A stretch of 64,000 nucleotides of DNA from Paraglaciecola mesophila (GTDB lineage: Bacteria > Pseudomonadota > Gammaproteobacteria > Enterobacterales > Alteromonadaceae). Numbering within the stretch: position 1 is the stretch's first letter; every line of letters begins with the position of its first letter. Positions 55,472 through 64,000 of the stretch are shown piece by piece. Location of the stretch: NCBI RefSeq assembly GCF_009906955.1, contig NZ_CP047656.1:1116001-1180000 (forward strand). The letters run 5' to 3'. The notes below the pieces were generated by a model. That model was not told the origin of the DNA and ran no database searches. It worked only from the letters and a program-made list of their open reading frames with translations. Position numbers and translations under genes: made by a program.

Positions 55472-57667
55472 TTATTGTTTTGCTTGACGTCTTACCTCGG
55501 TCAAGCGGTGAGCAAGTGACTGCAGCTCACTGTTAGCAAAAATATCCTGTAAACTATGAGAAAGCTTACGTTGCCAATTTGGGTATTCATTGAACGTACC
55601 CGGAATATTAACGGGTTCGTCCATCTCTAACCAGTCTTCTAGTTGCAAACTCAATAAGGAACTTGAACCGCTCGCCATATGTGTTTGCATACCAAAATTT
55701 AACGACTTGGTCATCCCTACCTGATTGACATCACGACTGATCTCCTCAGAAAGAGAACCGTGTCCATGTAAGGTATCTAAGATGGCCTGTTTGTTATCAT
55801 GTCTGCTCTGGTACAAGCTTGCAAGGATCTCTTCTGTTGGATATAACCCCAAGGTCTTACCCAATTGCAAGTCATCGCAGTGCCAGAAACCATTTAAGGT
55901 AGGCATATCGTGCGTGGTCAAAGTAGACATTGATTGCACAGGGTAATGACTCGGTGAGAAAAAACCGCCATCTTTAGCTTGCTCGAAAAAGAACACGCGG
56001 TACGAATACACCCCATTGTCAGCCAGTTTTTCGCGGATTTCTTCAGGCACAGTCCCTAAATCTTCACCGATGACCATAGCCTGATTACGATGACTCTCCA
56101 ATGCTAGAATAGCTAACAAATCATCCACTGGATAATAAACATAGCCGCCTTGCTTGGCGCTATCACCTTTGGGTACCCACCACAAACGCAATAAGGCCAT
56201 CACGTGATCGATACGTAATGCGCCCGTGGCGTGCATATTTGAACTAAACAAATCAATGATAGGCTGATAAGCCTGCTCATATAGCTTGAGAGGATCCATC
56301 GGTGGTAGCCCCCACGTCTGGCCAAGAGGGCCTAAAATGTCCGGTGGCGCACCAACACTGGCATCTGTACAGTACAAAGCTTTATTTCCCCAGATCTCAG
56401 CACTGCCTTCACTCACCCCGACGGCCAAATCACGGTATAGACCAATTTGCATCTTGTGCTCTTGAGCGACTTTATTGGCTTTTTCAAACTGCAATGCCGC
56501 TTGCCATTGTAACCACAAGAAGAATTGCACGCGTTTGGCATTCGCTTTTGCGAATTTAGCCACGGCAGGGGAATCAAAATCTGCATATTCATCAGGGAAT
56601 ACGGGCCAGCCCCAAGAGGCCTTTCCTTTACTGGCTAAGTCTTCTTGCAGTGCATCATACACTGCAATAGTCTGCAGGCTTTCGCCACCTTGCTCTACGA
56701 ATGTTTTAAAAGCGAGGTGTTGTTGGCTACTTTCACCAAAGTACTGCTGAGCCTGCCAATCAAAAACTGCGCTTAGCGCCTCAAGTTTCAGCTTTGTCAC
56801 ACTGGGGTAATCAACTAAGTCCGTTTCACGAGCTTGGAGAATAGCGTCTTTAAAGCTAGCTTGATTCACGAGCGCTTGTACGCTTTGTTGATTAAAGCCA
56901 TCAATTGCTGTGACATCTATATATATGAAGTTCAGCCAACGACGCGAGGATGGGCCATACGGGCTGCACGCCCCTGGATTAGCAGGGTATAAAGAATGGA
57001 TCGGGTTTAGTCCGATAAAATCTGCCCCCGTTTTCGCTGCTTCAGCAGTTAAATAGGCAAGATCACTAAAGTCCCCCACCCCCCAATTATGCTCGCTGCG
57101 CACACAGTATAACTGCACACTTAGCCCCCACACTTTGTTCCCATCAACCAGAGTTTGTGGCTGATAACAGGCGTCAGGGGCAATAATCACCCGCATTTCA
57201 CCAAGTGACTCATCATCCACCACTAAGGAAAGTGTGTGATATCCCAAAGGCAAGTGACATTTAATCGAGATAAAATATTCATGAAACTCTATCTCATCAA
57301 TATGATTCACATTAACTAACTCACCCTCGATAGGCTCAAAAGTGACGCTTCGAACGTCACCACTTTCTAGTGTTATTTGGGCGGTATACTCGTCTGTCAC
57401 CAGTTCAATTGGTAAACGCACACAAAACGAAAGCGCATCATTATGTCGCTGAACATGAACTGGATTTAATGGGGTTAACCAATCTTTTATCATGCCCTGC
57501 TTGACCTGCTCTTCTAAAGCAGCTTGATCGTCTACCTTGTATCCCATCACGTTCAGTAATTTTTTCTTTACGGTCGACTCGATAGTCGCAGGCTTGCCCC
57601 AAGCATCGGTGTAATTTGATTCGATACCGCGATGTTCTACAAGCTGATCAATCAATGAAGATGTCAT
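55472..57667 (-). CDS. malQ: 4-alpha-glucanotransferase (amylomaltase) MalQ
   Basis: A 731-residue GH77 enzyme that transfers glucan chains between maltodextrins. Beyond an N-terminal extension (about 1-150) typical of bacterial MalQ, it shows SPYGPSSRRWLNFIYID near 240, RIDHVMALLRLWW near 490 with the nucleophile, VIGEDLGTVPEEI near 535 and STLTTHDMPTLNGFW near 580. It is the first gene of malQ-glgB-glgX, divergent from gapA across 236 bp, where a HexR-like site and a palindrome lie. Confidence 0.94.
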   Translation of the reverse strand: MTSSLIDQLVEHRGIESNYTDAWGKPATIESTVKKKLLNVMGYKVDDQAALEEQVKQGMIKDWLTPLNPVHVQRHNDALSFCVRLPIELVTDEYTAQITLESGDVRSVTFEPIEGELVNVNHIDEIEFHEYFISIKCHLPLGYHTLSLVVDDESLGEMRVIIAPDACYQPQTLVDGNKVWGLSVQLYCVRSEHNWGVGDFSDLAYLTAEAAKTGADFIGLNPIHSLYPANPGACSPYGPSSRRWLNFIYIDVTAIDGFNQQSVQALVNQASFKDAILQARETDLVDYPSVTKLKLEALSAVFDWQAQQYFGESSQQHLAFKTFVEQGGESLQTIAVYDALQEDLASKGKASWGWPVFPDEYADFDSPAVAKFAKANAKRVQFFLWLQWQAALQFEKANKVAQEHKMQIGLYRDLAVGVSEGSAEIWGNKALYCTDASVGAPPDILGPLGQTWGLPPMDPLKLYEQAYQPIIDLFSSNMHATGALRIDHVMALLRLWWVPKGDSAKQGGYVYYPVDDLLAILALESHRNQAMVIGEDLGTVPEEIREKLADNGVYSYRVFFFEQAKDGGFFSPSHYPVQSMSTLTTHDMPTLNGFWHCDDLQLGKTLGLYPTEEILASLYQSRHDNKQAILDTLHGHGSLSEEISRDVNQVGMTKSLNFGMQTHMASGSSSLLSLQLEDWLEMDEPVNIPGTFNEYPNWQRKLSHSLQDIFANSELQSLAHRLTEVRRQAKQ

Positions 57668-57765
57668 TAACGTTTGATTCCTATAAATGGAGACTATTTT
57701 CAGCCGACTATTATTAGCGAAACGCGCCGCAAGGCGAAGTTGAATACGTTTGCATTAAATAAATC

Positions 57766-57780
57766 TGTAACAAAATAACA
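57766..57780. promoter_or_regulatory. Candidate HexR operator between malQ and gapA
   Basis: TGTAACAAAATAACA matches the HexR consensus described for Shewanella and relatives (TGTAATWWWATTACA) at 13 of 15 positions. HexR is a phosphosugar-sensing regulator known to control gapA and other central carbon genes. The site could serve malQ, gapA or both. The match is seen; the regulator gene is not in the window. Confidence 0.5.
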
Positions 57781-57843
57781 TTTTTAAGCGATTATTTTGC
57801 CTTATTTATCGATTTAGTCCATAATTTCGTAATTATATTTCAC

Positions 57844-58899
<1,056 letters not shown>

Positions 58900-58920
58900 G
58901 TTCATATCGCTTTATTGTAA

Positions 58921-58957
58921 AAAGGCAGTCATCTACACTAGGTGACTGCTTTTTTTT
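58921..58957 (+). terminator. Terminator of gapA
   Basis: GCAGTCA (58925-58931) and TGACTGC (58943-58949) form a 7-bp stem flanked by A and T runs, with eight T from 58950. It lies between gapA and yeaD. Confidence 0.87.
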
Positions 58958-58977
58958 GATCTTAAGGTTCTCTCTTT

Positions 58978-59817
58978 ATGCACCTATGTAAAACCGCATC
59001 TTTGCTCCCACAAGATGATATTAAAATGCTGATCATCGATAACGATTATGCCCATGCGACCATCTCGTTATTCGGCGGCCATGTTCTAAGTTTCATCCCT
59101 AAACACGACAATGTGCAACGACTTTGGTTAAGTAAAGAAGCCATGCTCGACGGTCAGCACCCAATAAGGGGCGGGATCCCAATTTGTTGGCCGTGGTTCG
59201 GCGCGCACGCATCTGAAAGTGGTTTAGCCTCTCATGGTTACGTGCGTACCCAAAACTGGCATGTAGTAGATTGTGCGGATGAACCCGAGCAAACAGTCGT
59301 TCGACTCAAGCCGAGTACAACACAAGGAGAGGGCTTTGAAGGTGAAACGCAATTGAGCTTAGTCTTGTTCATAGGACGAGAATTACGTATTCAATTGGTC
59401 ACTGAAAACACCGGCAGCGAGCCACTTAGTTATACCTGTGCATTACACACTTATTTCAACATTGATGATATTAACCAGTGTGAATTAACCGGTTTAGACG
59501 GTGATTATTTAGATAAACTGCAAGATTATCAGCGTATCAGTACCCCTACCCCCTACACGTTTAATGAAGAAACGGACCGAGTGCATTTGGTTACCCCTGA
59601 GTCACTAACAATTGTCTCAGGGAATATTAAAACCTCTATTCAGTCAGTCGGCCACGACAGCATAGTCGTGTGGAATCCATGGGCTGACAAATCAAAAAGC
59701 ATGCAGGATATGGAAGACCTGGGCTATAAAACTATGTTGTGTGTTGAAACAGCGGTTACGCAAGGCCAACAAGTATTACCAGGGCAATCCCATACACTAG
59801 AACAAGTCATTCGCTAG
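58978..59817 (+). CDS. yeaD: D-hexose-6-phosphate mutarotase, YeaD-like
   Basis: A 279-residue aldose-1-epimerase-superfamily protein. Motifs are HPIRGGIPICWPWFG near 59-73, ASHGYVRTQNW near 84, ALHTYFNIDD near 155 with the catalytic His, and a late VVWNPW and CVETAV with the catalytic Glu. It interconverts anomers of glucose-6-phosphate. It follows gapA as in many enteric bacteria (gapA-yeaD). AAGG lies 11 nt before the ATG, a slightly long spacing. Confidence 0.92.
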   Translation: MHLCKTASLLPQDDIKMLIIDNDYAHATISLFGGHVLSFIPKHDNVQRLWLSKEAMLDGQHPIRGGIPICWPWFGAHASESGLASHGYVRTQNWHVVDCADEPEQTVVRLKPSTTQGEGFEGETQLSLVLFIGRELRIQLVTENTGSEPLSYTCALHTYFNIDDINQCELTGLDGDYLDKLQDYQRISTPTPYTFNEETDRVHLVTPESLTIVSGNIKTSIQSVGHDSIVVWNPWADKSKSMQDMEDLGYKTMLCVETAVTQGQQVLPGQSHTLEQVIR

Positions 59818-59861
59818 CATCCATATTCGGCTCATTTCATAACGTTTTATACCAAGCAATA

Positions 59862-59888
59862 AAAAGGGGAGCCAATGGCTCCCCTTTT
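59862..59888. terminator. Bidirectional terminator between yeaD and pnp
   Basis: AAAAGGGGAGCC (59862-59873) and GGCTCCCCTTTT (59877-59888) form a 12-bp stem with an AAT loop and A/T ends that give a short U-run in both directions, between convergent genes. Confidence 0.88.
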
Positions 59889-59946
59889 AAATCTCATTAG
59901 CGCAGTATTATTGCTAAAGCACTTACCACGCTATTTTACTAAATGA

Positions 59947-62058
59947 CTACTCGTTGCCTTCAGCGGGTGCTGCTGGCTTTTCTAGCAATTCTTTTATGCT
60001 CAAACGAACACGGTTCTGACGGTCAATTTCCATCACTTTAACATTAATGATTTGACCTTCGCTAAGATGGTCAGCCACTTTATTCACACGCTCATGAGCG
60101 ATTTGTGAAATGTGAACTAGACCTTCTTTACCAGGTAGAATTTCAACGAACGCACCGAAATCAACAATACGTGTTACTTTACCTTCGTAGGTTTTACCTG
60201 CTTCAACATCAGCAGTTACCTGCTCAATTTTGCTGATAGCGATGTCAGCTTTTGCACGCTCGGTAGCGAAGATTTTGATTGTGCCATCATCTTCGATTTC
60301 GATGTTGGTATCAGATGCTTCAGTAATCGCACGGATCATCGCGCCACCTTTACCAATCACGTCACGGATTTTGTCTTGGTCGATTTTCAATGTGTAAATA
60401 CGCGGTGCGAATTCAGACATTTCATCACGGTGACCAGAAATAGCTTGGTCCATCACGCCTAGAATATGCAAACGTGCTTCTTTAGCTTGCTTAAGGGCAA
60501 CTTGCATGATTTCTTGAGTGATACCTTCGATTTTGATATCCATTTGTAGCGCAGTGATACCGTCAGTGGTACCGGCTACTTTAAAGTCCATGTCACCAAG
60601 ATGATCTTCATCACCCAAGATGTCTGAAAGAACAACGAAGTTTTCGTCATTTTTCACAAGACCCATAGCAATACCAGCTACTGATGCTTTAATTGGCACA
60701 CCCGCATCCATCAATGCCAAAGAGGTACCACAAACTGATGCCATTGAAGATGAACCATTTGATTCAGTGATTTCAGATACAACACGTACTACGTACGGGA
60801 ATTCTTTTTCAGACGGCATAACCGCTTGAATACCGCGTTTTGCTAAACGACCGTGGCCGATTTCACGACGCTTAGGAGAACCAACAAAACCAGTTTCGCC
60901 AACACAGTATGGAGGGAAGTTATAGTGCAACATGAAACGGCTGTCTTCTTTACCGTTAAGGCCGTCAATCATCTGTGCGTCACGCTCTGTCCCTAAGGTA
61001 GCAGCTACGATTGCTTGTGTTTCACCACGCGTGAACAAAGCAGAACCGTGGGTACGTGGCAAAATTCCCGTCGCTACGTCAAGTGCACGGATCATCGCAG
61101 GGTCACGACCATCGATACGCGGTTGACCAGCAAGAATACGTGAACGTACTACGTCACTTTCAAGTTCATGTAAAAGCTCAGCCACTTCTTTTGCATCTTG
61201 CTCTTCATCCGCTTCAACGATGGCAGCAACCGTTTTGTCAGTTAATGCAACAATCGCATCTTTACGCGCCATTTTGTCAGAGATTTGATACGCCTCTGTC
61301 ATTTCAGCTTCAGCAAGTGCTTTAATTTTATCTTTCAAGCTTACATTTGCAGGCTCAGCAACCCAATCCCACTTAGGCGTGTTCACTTCAGCAGCAAATT
61401 CATTAACGGCATTAACAACAGTTTGCATTTGCTCATGACCATACATAACAGCGCCCAGCATAACGTCTTCAGATAAGACTTCAGCTTCAGACTCAACCAT
61501 CAATACAGCGCTTTGCGTACCTGCAACAACTAGGTCTAGCTGGCTAGTTTCAAGCTCTGATGTACGTGTATTAAGTACATATTGGCCGTCAGTATAACCA
61601 ACGCGCGCTGCACCAACAGGGCCATTGAACGGCATACCTGAAATAGCAAGCGCCGCTGACGTACCGATGAGTGAGATAATGTCAGTTGGAATTTCAGGAT
61701 TCGCTGAAACAACAGTGACGATAATTTGAACTTCATTCATAAACCCATCAGGGAATAATGGACGAATTGGACGGTCAATCAAACGAGACGTAAGTGTTTC
61801 GTATTCAGAAGGACGACCTTCACGCTTGAAGAAACCACCTGGGATTTTACCCGCAGCATAGGTTCTTTCTTGGTAGTTAACCGTTAATGGGAAGAAGTCT
61901 TGGCCTGGCTTGGTGTCTTTTTTACCAACAACAGAAACCAACACTGATGTGTCGTCCATGCTTGCCATAACAGCAGCGGTTGCTTGACGAGCGATTACGC
62001 CCGTTTCTAGCGTGACAGTATGCTGACCATACTGAAATGATTTAGTAATAGGAGTCAT
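59947..62058 (-). CDS. pnp: Polyribonucleotide nucleotidyltransferase
   Basis: A 703-residue PNPase: two RNase PH domains (about 5-230 and 310-545), a KH domain (about 553-615, [13 protein letters not shown]) and an S1 domain (about 620-690, [27 protein letters not shown]). Motifs [13 protein letters not shown] near 77 and the [19 protein letters not shown] active-site region near 434 are normal. It degrades RNA 3' to 5' with phosphate and works in the degradosome. AAGGAAAATA precedes the ATG. Unusually, rpsO is not directly upstream; a pectin-acetylesterase gene is. Confidence 0.97.
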   Translation of the reverse strand: MTPITKSFQYGQHTVTLETGVIARQATAAVMASMDDTSVLVSVVGKKDTKPGQDFFPLTVNYQERTYAAGKIPGGFFKREGRPSEYETLTSRLIDRPIRPLFPDGFMNEVQIIVTVVSANPEIPTDIISLIGTSAALAISGMPFNGPVGAARVGYTDGQYVLNTRTSELETSQLDLVVAGTQSAVLMVESEAEVLSEDVMLGAVMYGHEQMQTVVNAVNEFAAEVNTPKWDWVAEPANVSLKDKIKALAEAEMTEAYQISDKMARKDAIVALTDKTVAAIVEADEEQDAKEVAELLHELESDVVRSRILAGQPRIDGRDPAMIRALDVATGILPRTHGSALFTRGETQAIVAATLGTERDAQMIDGLNGKEDSRFMLHYNFPPYCVGETGFVGSPKRREIGHGRLAKRGIQAVMPSEKEFPYVVRVVSEITESNGSSSMASVCGTSLALMDAGVPIKASVAGIAMGLVKNDENFVVLSDILGDEDHLGDMDFKVAGTTDGITALQMDIKIEGITQEIMQVALKQAKEARLHILGVMDQAISGHRDEMSEFAPRIYTLKIDQDKIRDVIGKGGAMIRAITEASDTNIEIEDDGTIKIFATERAKADIAISKIEQVTADVEAGKTYEGKVTRIVDFGAFVEILPGKEGLVHISQIAHERVNKVADHLSEGQIINVKVMEIDRQNRVRLSIKELLEKPAAPAEGNE

Positions 62059-62408
62059 TATTTTCCTTTAAATTTTAACTAATGCTTTCTTTATCGCTTT
62101 TAAATGCGGCGCATAGTATAGCGGTAAGGCTGGGCTAAAAACAGCAACAAGGGGGAAATAACCCTGAAAAATAGGCATTTAATGTAACATGCGATTCGTT
62201 TTTGTGAGCAGGTGACATTTTTATGAAAGTTTTATGTACAAATTGGCAGCAATATCCGAAGTAACGCATGGCTATAACGAGAAAGTGTCAACGTGTTAAA
62301 TGGTGTCAAGCAGCCAAGATAATCACCACGGGTCAATCGTTATCCTGTGGTGACTAATTCTAAAGCAGCGTGACTAATTCTAAAGCAGCACTTGTTTAAT
62401 GCTATTTT
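62059..62408. other. Upstream region of pnp
   Basis: This 350-bp stretch holds no reading frame resembling rpsO, the gene that normally precedes pnp. It contains the 20-bp tandem duplication near the esterase end and should carry the pnp promoter and leader. No strong RNase III-type long hairpin was recognised by eye. Confidence 0.6.
62350..62389. repeat. 20-bp perfect tandem duplication
   Basis: GTGACTAATTCTAAAGCAGC at 62350-62369 is repeated exactly at 62370-62389, 20 bp beyond the end of the pectin-acetylesterase gene. No known element was recognised. Confidence 0.95.
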
Positions 62409-63710
62409 CTATTGGCCTTCATAGGCCAAACTAATTGGATAGAACCACCTAGCATTCACAAAATAGTTAAGCCAACTTGTGAATCTTACCCCTTGGGCAC
62501 TTCTCTCATCATAAAACGGATGTGGTTGCGCTTCGGTAGCGAAGTCATCCGTGAGTATGGTGTGAATTGAACCTTCACCGATATAATACTGATAATTGCG
62601 TGTGGTATCGGCAATTTGCCCAAAAGAGGCAGTCATGCGGGCATTCCAATCAGCAAAGTACAGATAATCACTAGGCTGCAAAGCCCAAGTGAACGGGTTG
62701 GTATTACCTTGATCAATTTGGTCCATGACTTTATTGAAAAGCACCTGCACCCCATCAAATTCCGTTGTGTATTGTGCAAAGCGACTTCTCGGGTATCGAT
62801 AAGACAAACGCTGGAATAAATCGACATTCAAGTCCGCGGCGGTATAAGTTCCCAGTCCACTTCTAAAAATTGTCGGCAAGGTATTTTCAAAGTTCCACGG
62901 GCTACCGCTACGAAATACATCGTCAACAAACCCTTCAGATACAATGGATGCAGAAGCATCAGCAAATAACATAGCTTTAGCCCGAGGAAATGCAGCTTGT
63001 AAATAAGGGAAATTCAATGTCGCCCCATAGCCACCCGCACTTGACCCTGTCACTAGCATTTTATTGATGGCATTTTTATGCCAGCGACGCTCTTTAAAAT
63101 GACTTTTCATCCAGTCTTGTACGGCTAAAAAGTTGTCAAACCCCTTATGTTTCACTGGTACAGGTGCACCTGGAAAACCAGTAATACTGCCGTCTACATC
63201 AGTGTATACAACTTCGCTTGACCCAGCATGGAGATCCCCCGTGCAATAAGGAATGAAGACTTTACTCCAATCTTTAAACGGATTTCTACGATTGCTGTCA
63301 TCAAAAACACCACCAGCGTCGACTGGCGAGTTCTCTTGTAATATGGAGGGGTTATATGTAGGTCGATCACCTTCTACGGCCTCAAGCGCCAACGAGGCCA
63401 CGCACGTGGCATCATTCCAACAAGAGCCGCCACCGTTAAAATAAACCAATACGTTCTTGCTTTTGCCTTGCTTAAAATAGAACTGAAATGAATTGTCTAA
63501 CGGGGTTCCGTCAAGTGGATTTGGCACTGTGTCAAACGCACATGAGGGCGTGATTGTTTTTGCTTGGCCACTTGCATCAATTATCTCCATCTGAGATGCC
63601 ACCGGTATGGTTTGCCATTCGTTTTTGTGGTGTTGATTGTGATGCTGCTTTGCTAACGCAGGCAGAGAGGTTAATAACACTATAACGCTAACTAAATACT
63701 TGCTTTTCAT
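62409..63710 (-). CDS. Secreted pectin-acetylesterase-family protein
   Basis: A 433-residue protein with a signal peptide (MKSKYLVSVIVLLTSLPALA) and a His-rich start of the mature part. The family motifs are LVYFNGGGSCWN at 88-99 and TGSSAGGYGATLNFPYL from 221, with the nucleophile Ser224; SIHTIL near the C-terminus supplies the likely catalytic His, as in plant pectin acetylesterases and animal Notum. It probably removes acyl groups from a polysaccharide or glycoprotein outside the cytoplasm, fitting a marine polysaccharide degrader, but the substrate is unproven. The ATG at 63710 has GGAG 9 nt upstream and gives a clean signal peptide; the frame is open to 63800. Confidence 0.88.
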   Translation of the reverse strand: MKSKYLVSVIVLLTSLPALAKQHHNQHHKNEWQTIPVASQMEIIDASGQAKTITPSCAFDTVPNPLDGTPLDNSFQFYFKQGKSKNVLVYFNGGGSCWNDATCVASLALEAVEGDRPTYNPSILQENSPVDAGGVFDDSNRRNPFKDWSKVFIPYCTGDLHAGSSEVVYTDVDGSITGFPGAPVPVKHKGFDNFLAVQDWMKSHFKERRWHKNAINKMLVTGSSAGGYGATLNFPYLQAAFPRAKAMLFADASASIVSEGFVDDVFRSGSPWNFENTLPTIFRSGLGTYTAADLNVDLFQRLSYRYPRSRFAQYTTEFDGVQVLFNKVMDQIDQGNTNPFTWALQPSDYLYFADWNARMTASFGQIADTTRNYQYYIGEGSIHTILTDDFATEAQPHPFYDERSAQGVRFTSWLNYFVNARWFYPISLAYEGQ

Positions 63711-63800
63711 ATACTTCACTCCGTGAGATAAAAACGCCAAACTAAAAAAACACCTATACAACTTGCAAGTATTTAAAACTATCCACCGAAGAATGCCCAT

Positions 63801-64000
63801 CCAAATGCGCCCTCAACATAGAAGGCTTAAGGGATAAATCATCACTCAATGGAAGTAGATTTTATTTACCCTTCATTAGGTAAAAAAATTATAAACAGAT
63901 TTGCTTCAAGGTTATACAAGAAATTGACGCTCTTTGGAGACATTAAATTTACGGAGTGTAAAAAATACTAACTATTTCATATTCAGATTAACCAACCTAA
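63801..64000. other. Right edge of the window, no gene seen
   Basis: AT-rich sequence with no reading frame of note on either strand. It probably holds promoter sequence of the esterase or of a gene beyond the window. Confidence 0.4.

Noticed and set aside
62059..62408. Possible rpsO gene directly upstream of pnp
   Set aside because: No reading frame of suitable length or resembling ribosomal protein S15 is present on the minus strand.

Overview
The window looks like ordinary chromosome of a marine gammaproteobacterium of the order Alteromonadales, close to Paraglaciecola, Glaciecola or 'Pseudoalteromonas atlantica'. This rests on the gene neighbourhoods (ffh-ypjD-yfjD, fadIJ, the MoxR/Bat operon, an ECF sigma factor with a DUF3379 partner, malQ-glgB-glgX beside gapA) and on the moderately AT-rich base composition. 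It is an inference from protein families, not a database match. I see no insertion sequence, prophage, integron, CRISPR array, rRNA or tRNA gene.

Layout. 1-5.4 kb: end of a DoxX-like gene, a pirin, two LysR regulators, an NADP-dependent oxidoreductase and an isolated CofD/YvcK-like protein. 5.5-10.5 kb: a Rof-like Rho antiterminator, ffh, ypjD, yfjD, a 63-codon unknown gene and sixA. 10.6-18.6 kb: a large M16 protease, a 1504-residue periplasmic-sensor GGDEF/EAL protein and a 50-codon secreted-peptide gene. 18.8-22.3 kb: fadI-fadJ with a FadR-type operator. 22.7-29.9 kb: a six-gene MoxR-DUF58-DUF4381-BatA-BatBC-BatD operon. 30.0-34.8 kb: ECF sigma factor and DUF3379 partner, ElaA acetyltransferase, PutP, and an EAL-HDOD protein. 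34.9-40.4 kb: sulfate activation genes in the order cysD-cysC-cysQ-cysN followed by an SLC13 permease. 40.5-44.9 kb: rluF and a zinc-ribbon/yeaC/DUF349 operon. 44.9-51.0 kb: AGCS amino acid symporter, M14 carboxypeptidase, long-form GAPDH, DUF2989 lipoprotein and msrB. 51.2-59.8 kb: malQ-glgB-glgX, gapA and yeaD. 59.9-63.8 kb: pnp and a secreted pectin-acetylesterase-family enzyme.

How the genes fit together. Three carbon modules stand out: fatty acid beta-oxidation (fadIJ), glycogen/maltodextrin turnover (malQ-glgB-glgX), and lower glycolysis with sugar-phosphate epimerisation (gapA, yeaD, second GAPDH). The sulfur operon carries uptake, activation to APS and PAPS, and removal of the by-product PAP. 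The MoxR/Bat set is likely an envelope-stress or protein-maturation system.

I did not find a convincing undescribed multi-gene system. The most interesting leftovers are the small secreted-peptide gene at 18460, the orphan CofD-like protein, a 33-bp perfect palindrome upstream of cysD, the unusual cys gene order, the separation of pnp from its usual neighbour rpsO, three short tandem duplications, and candidate FadR and HexR operators.
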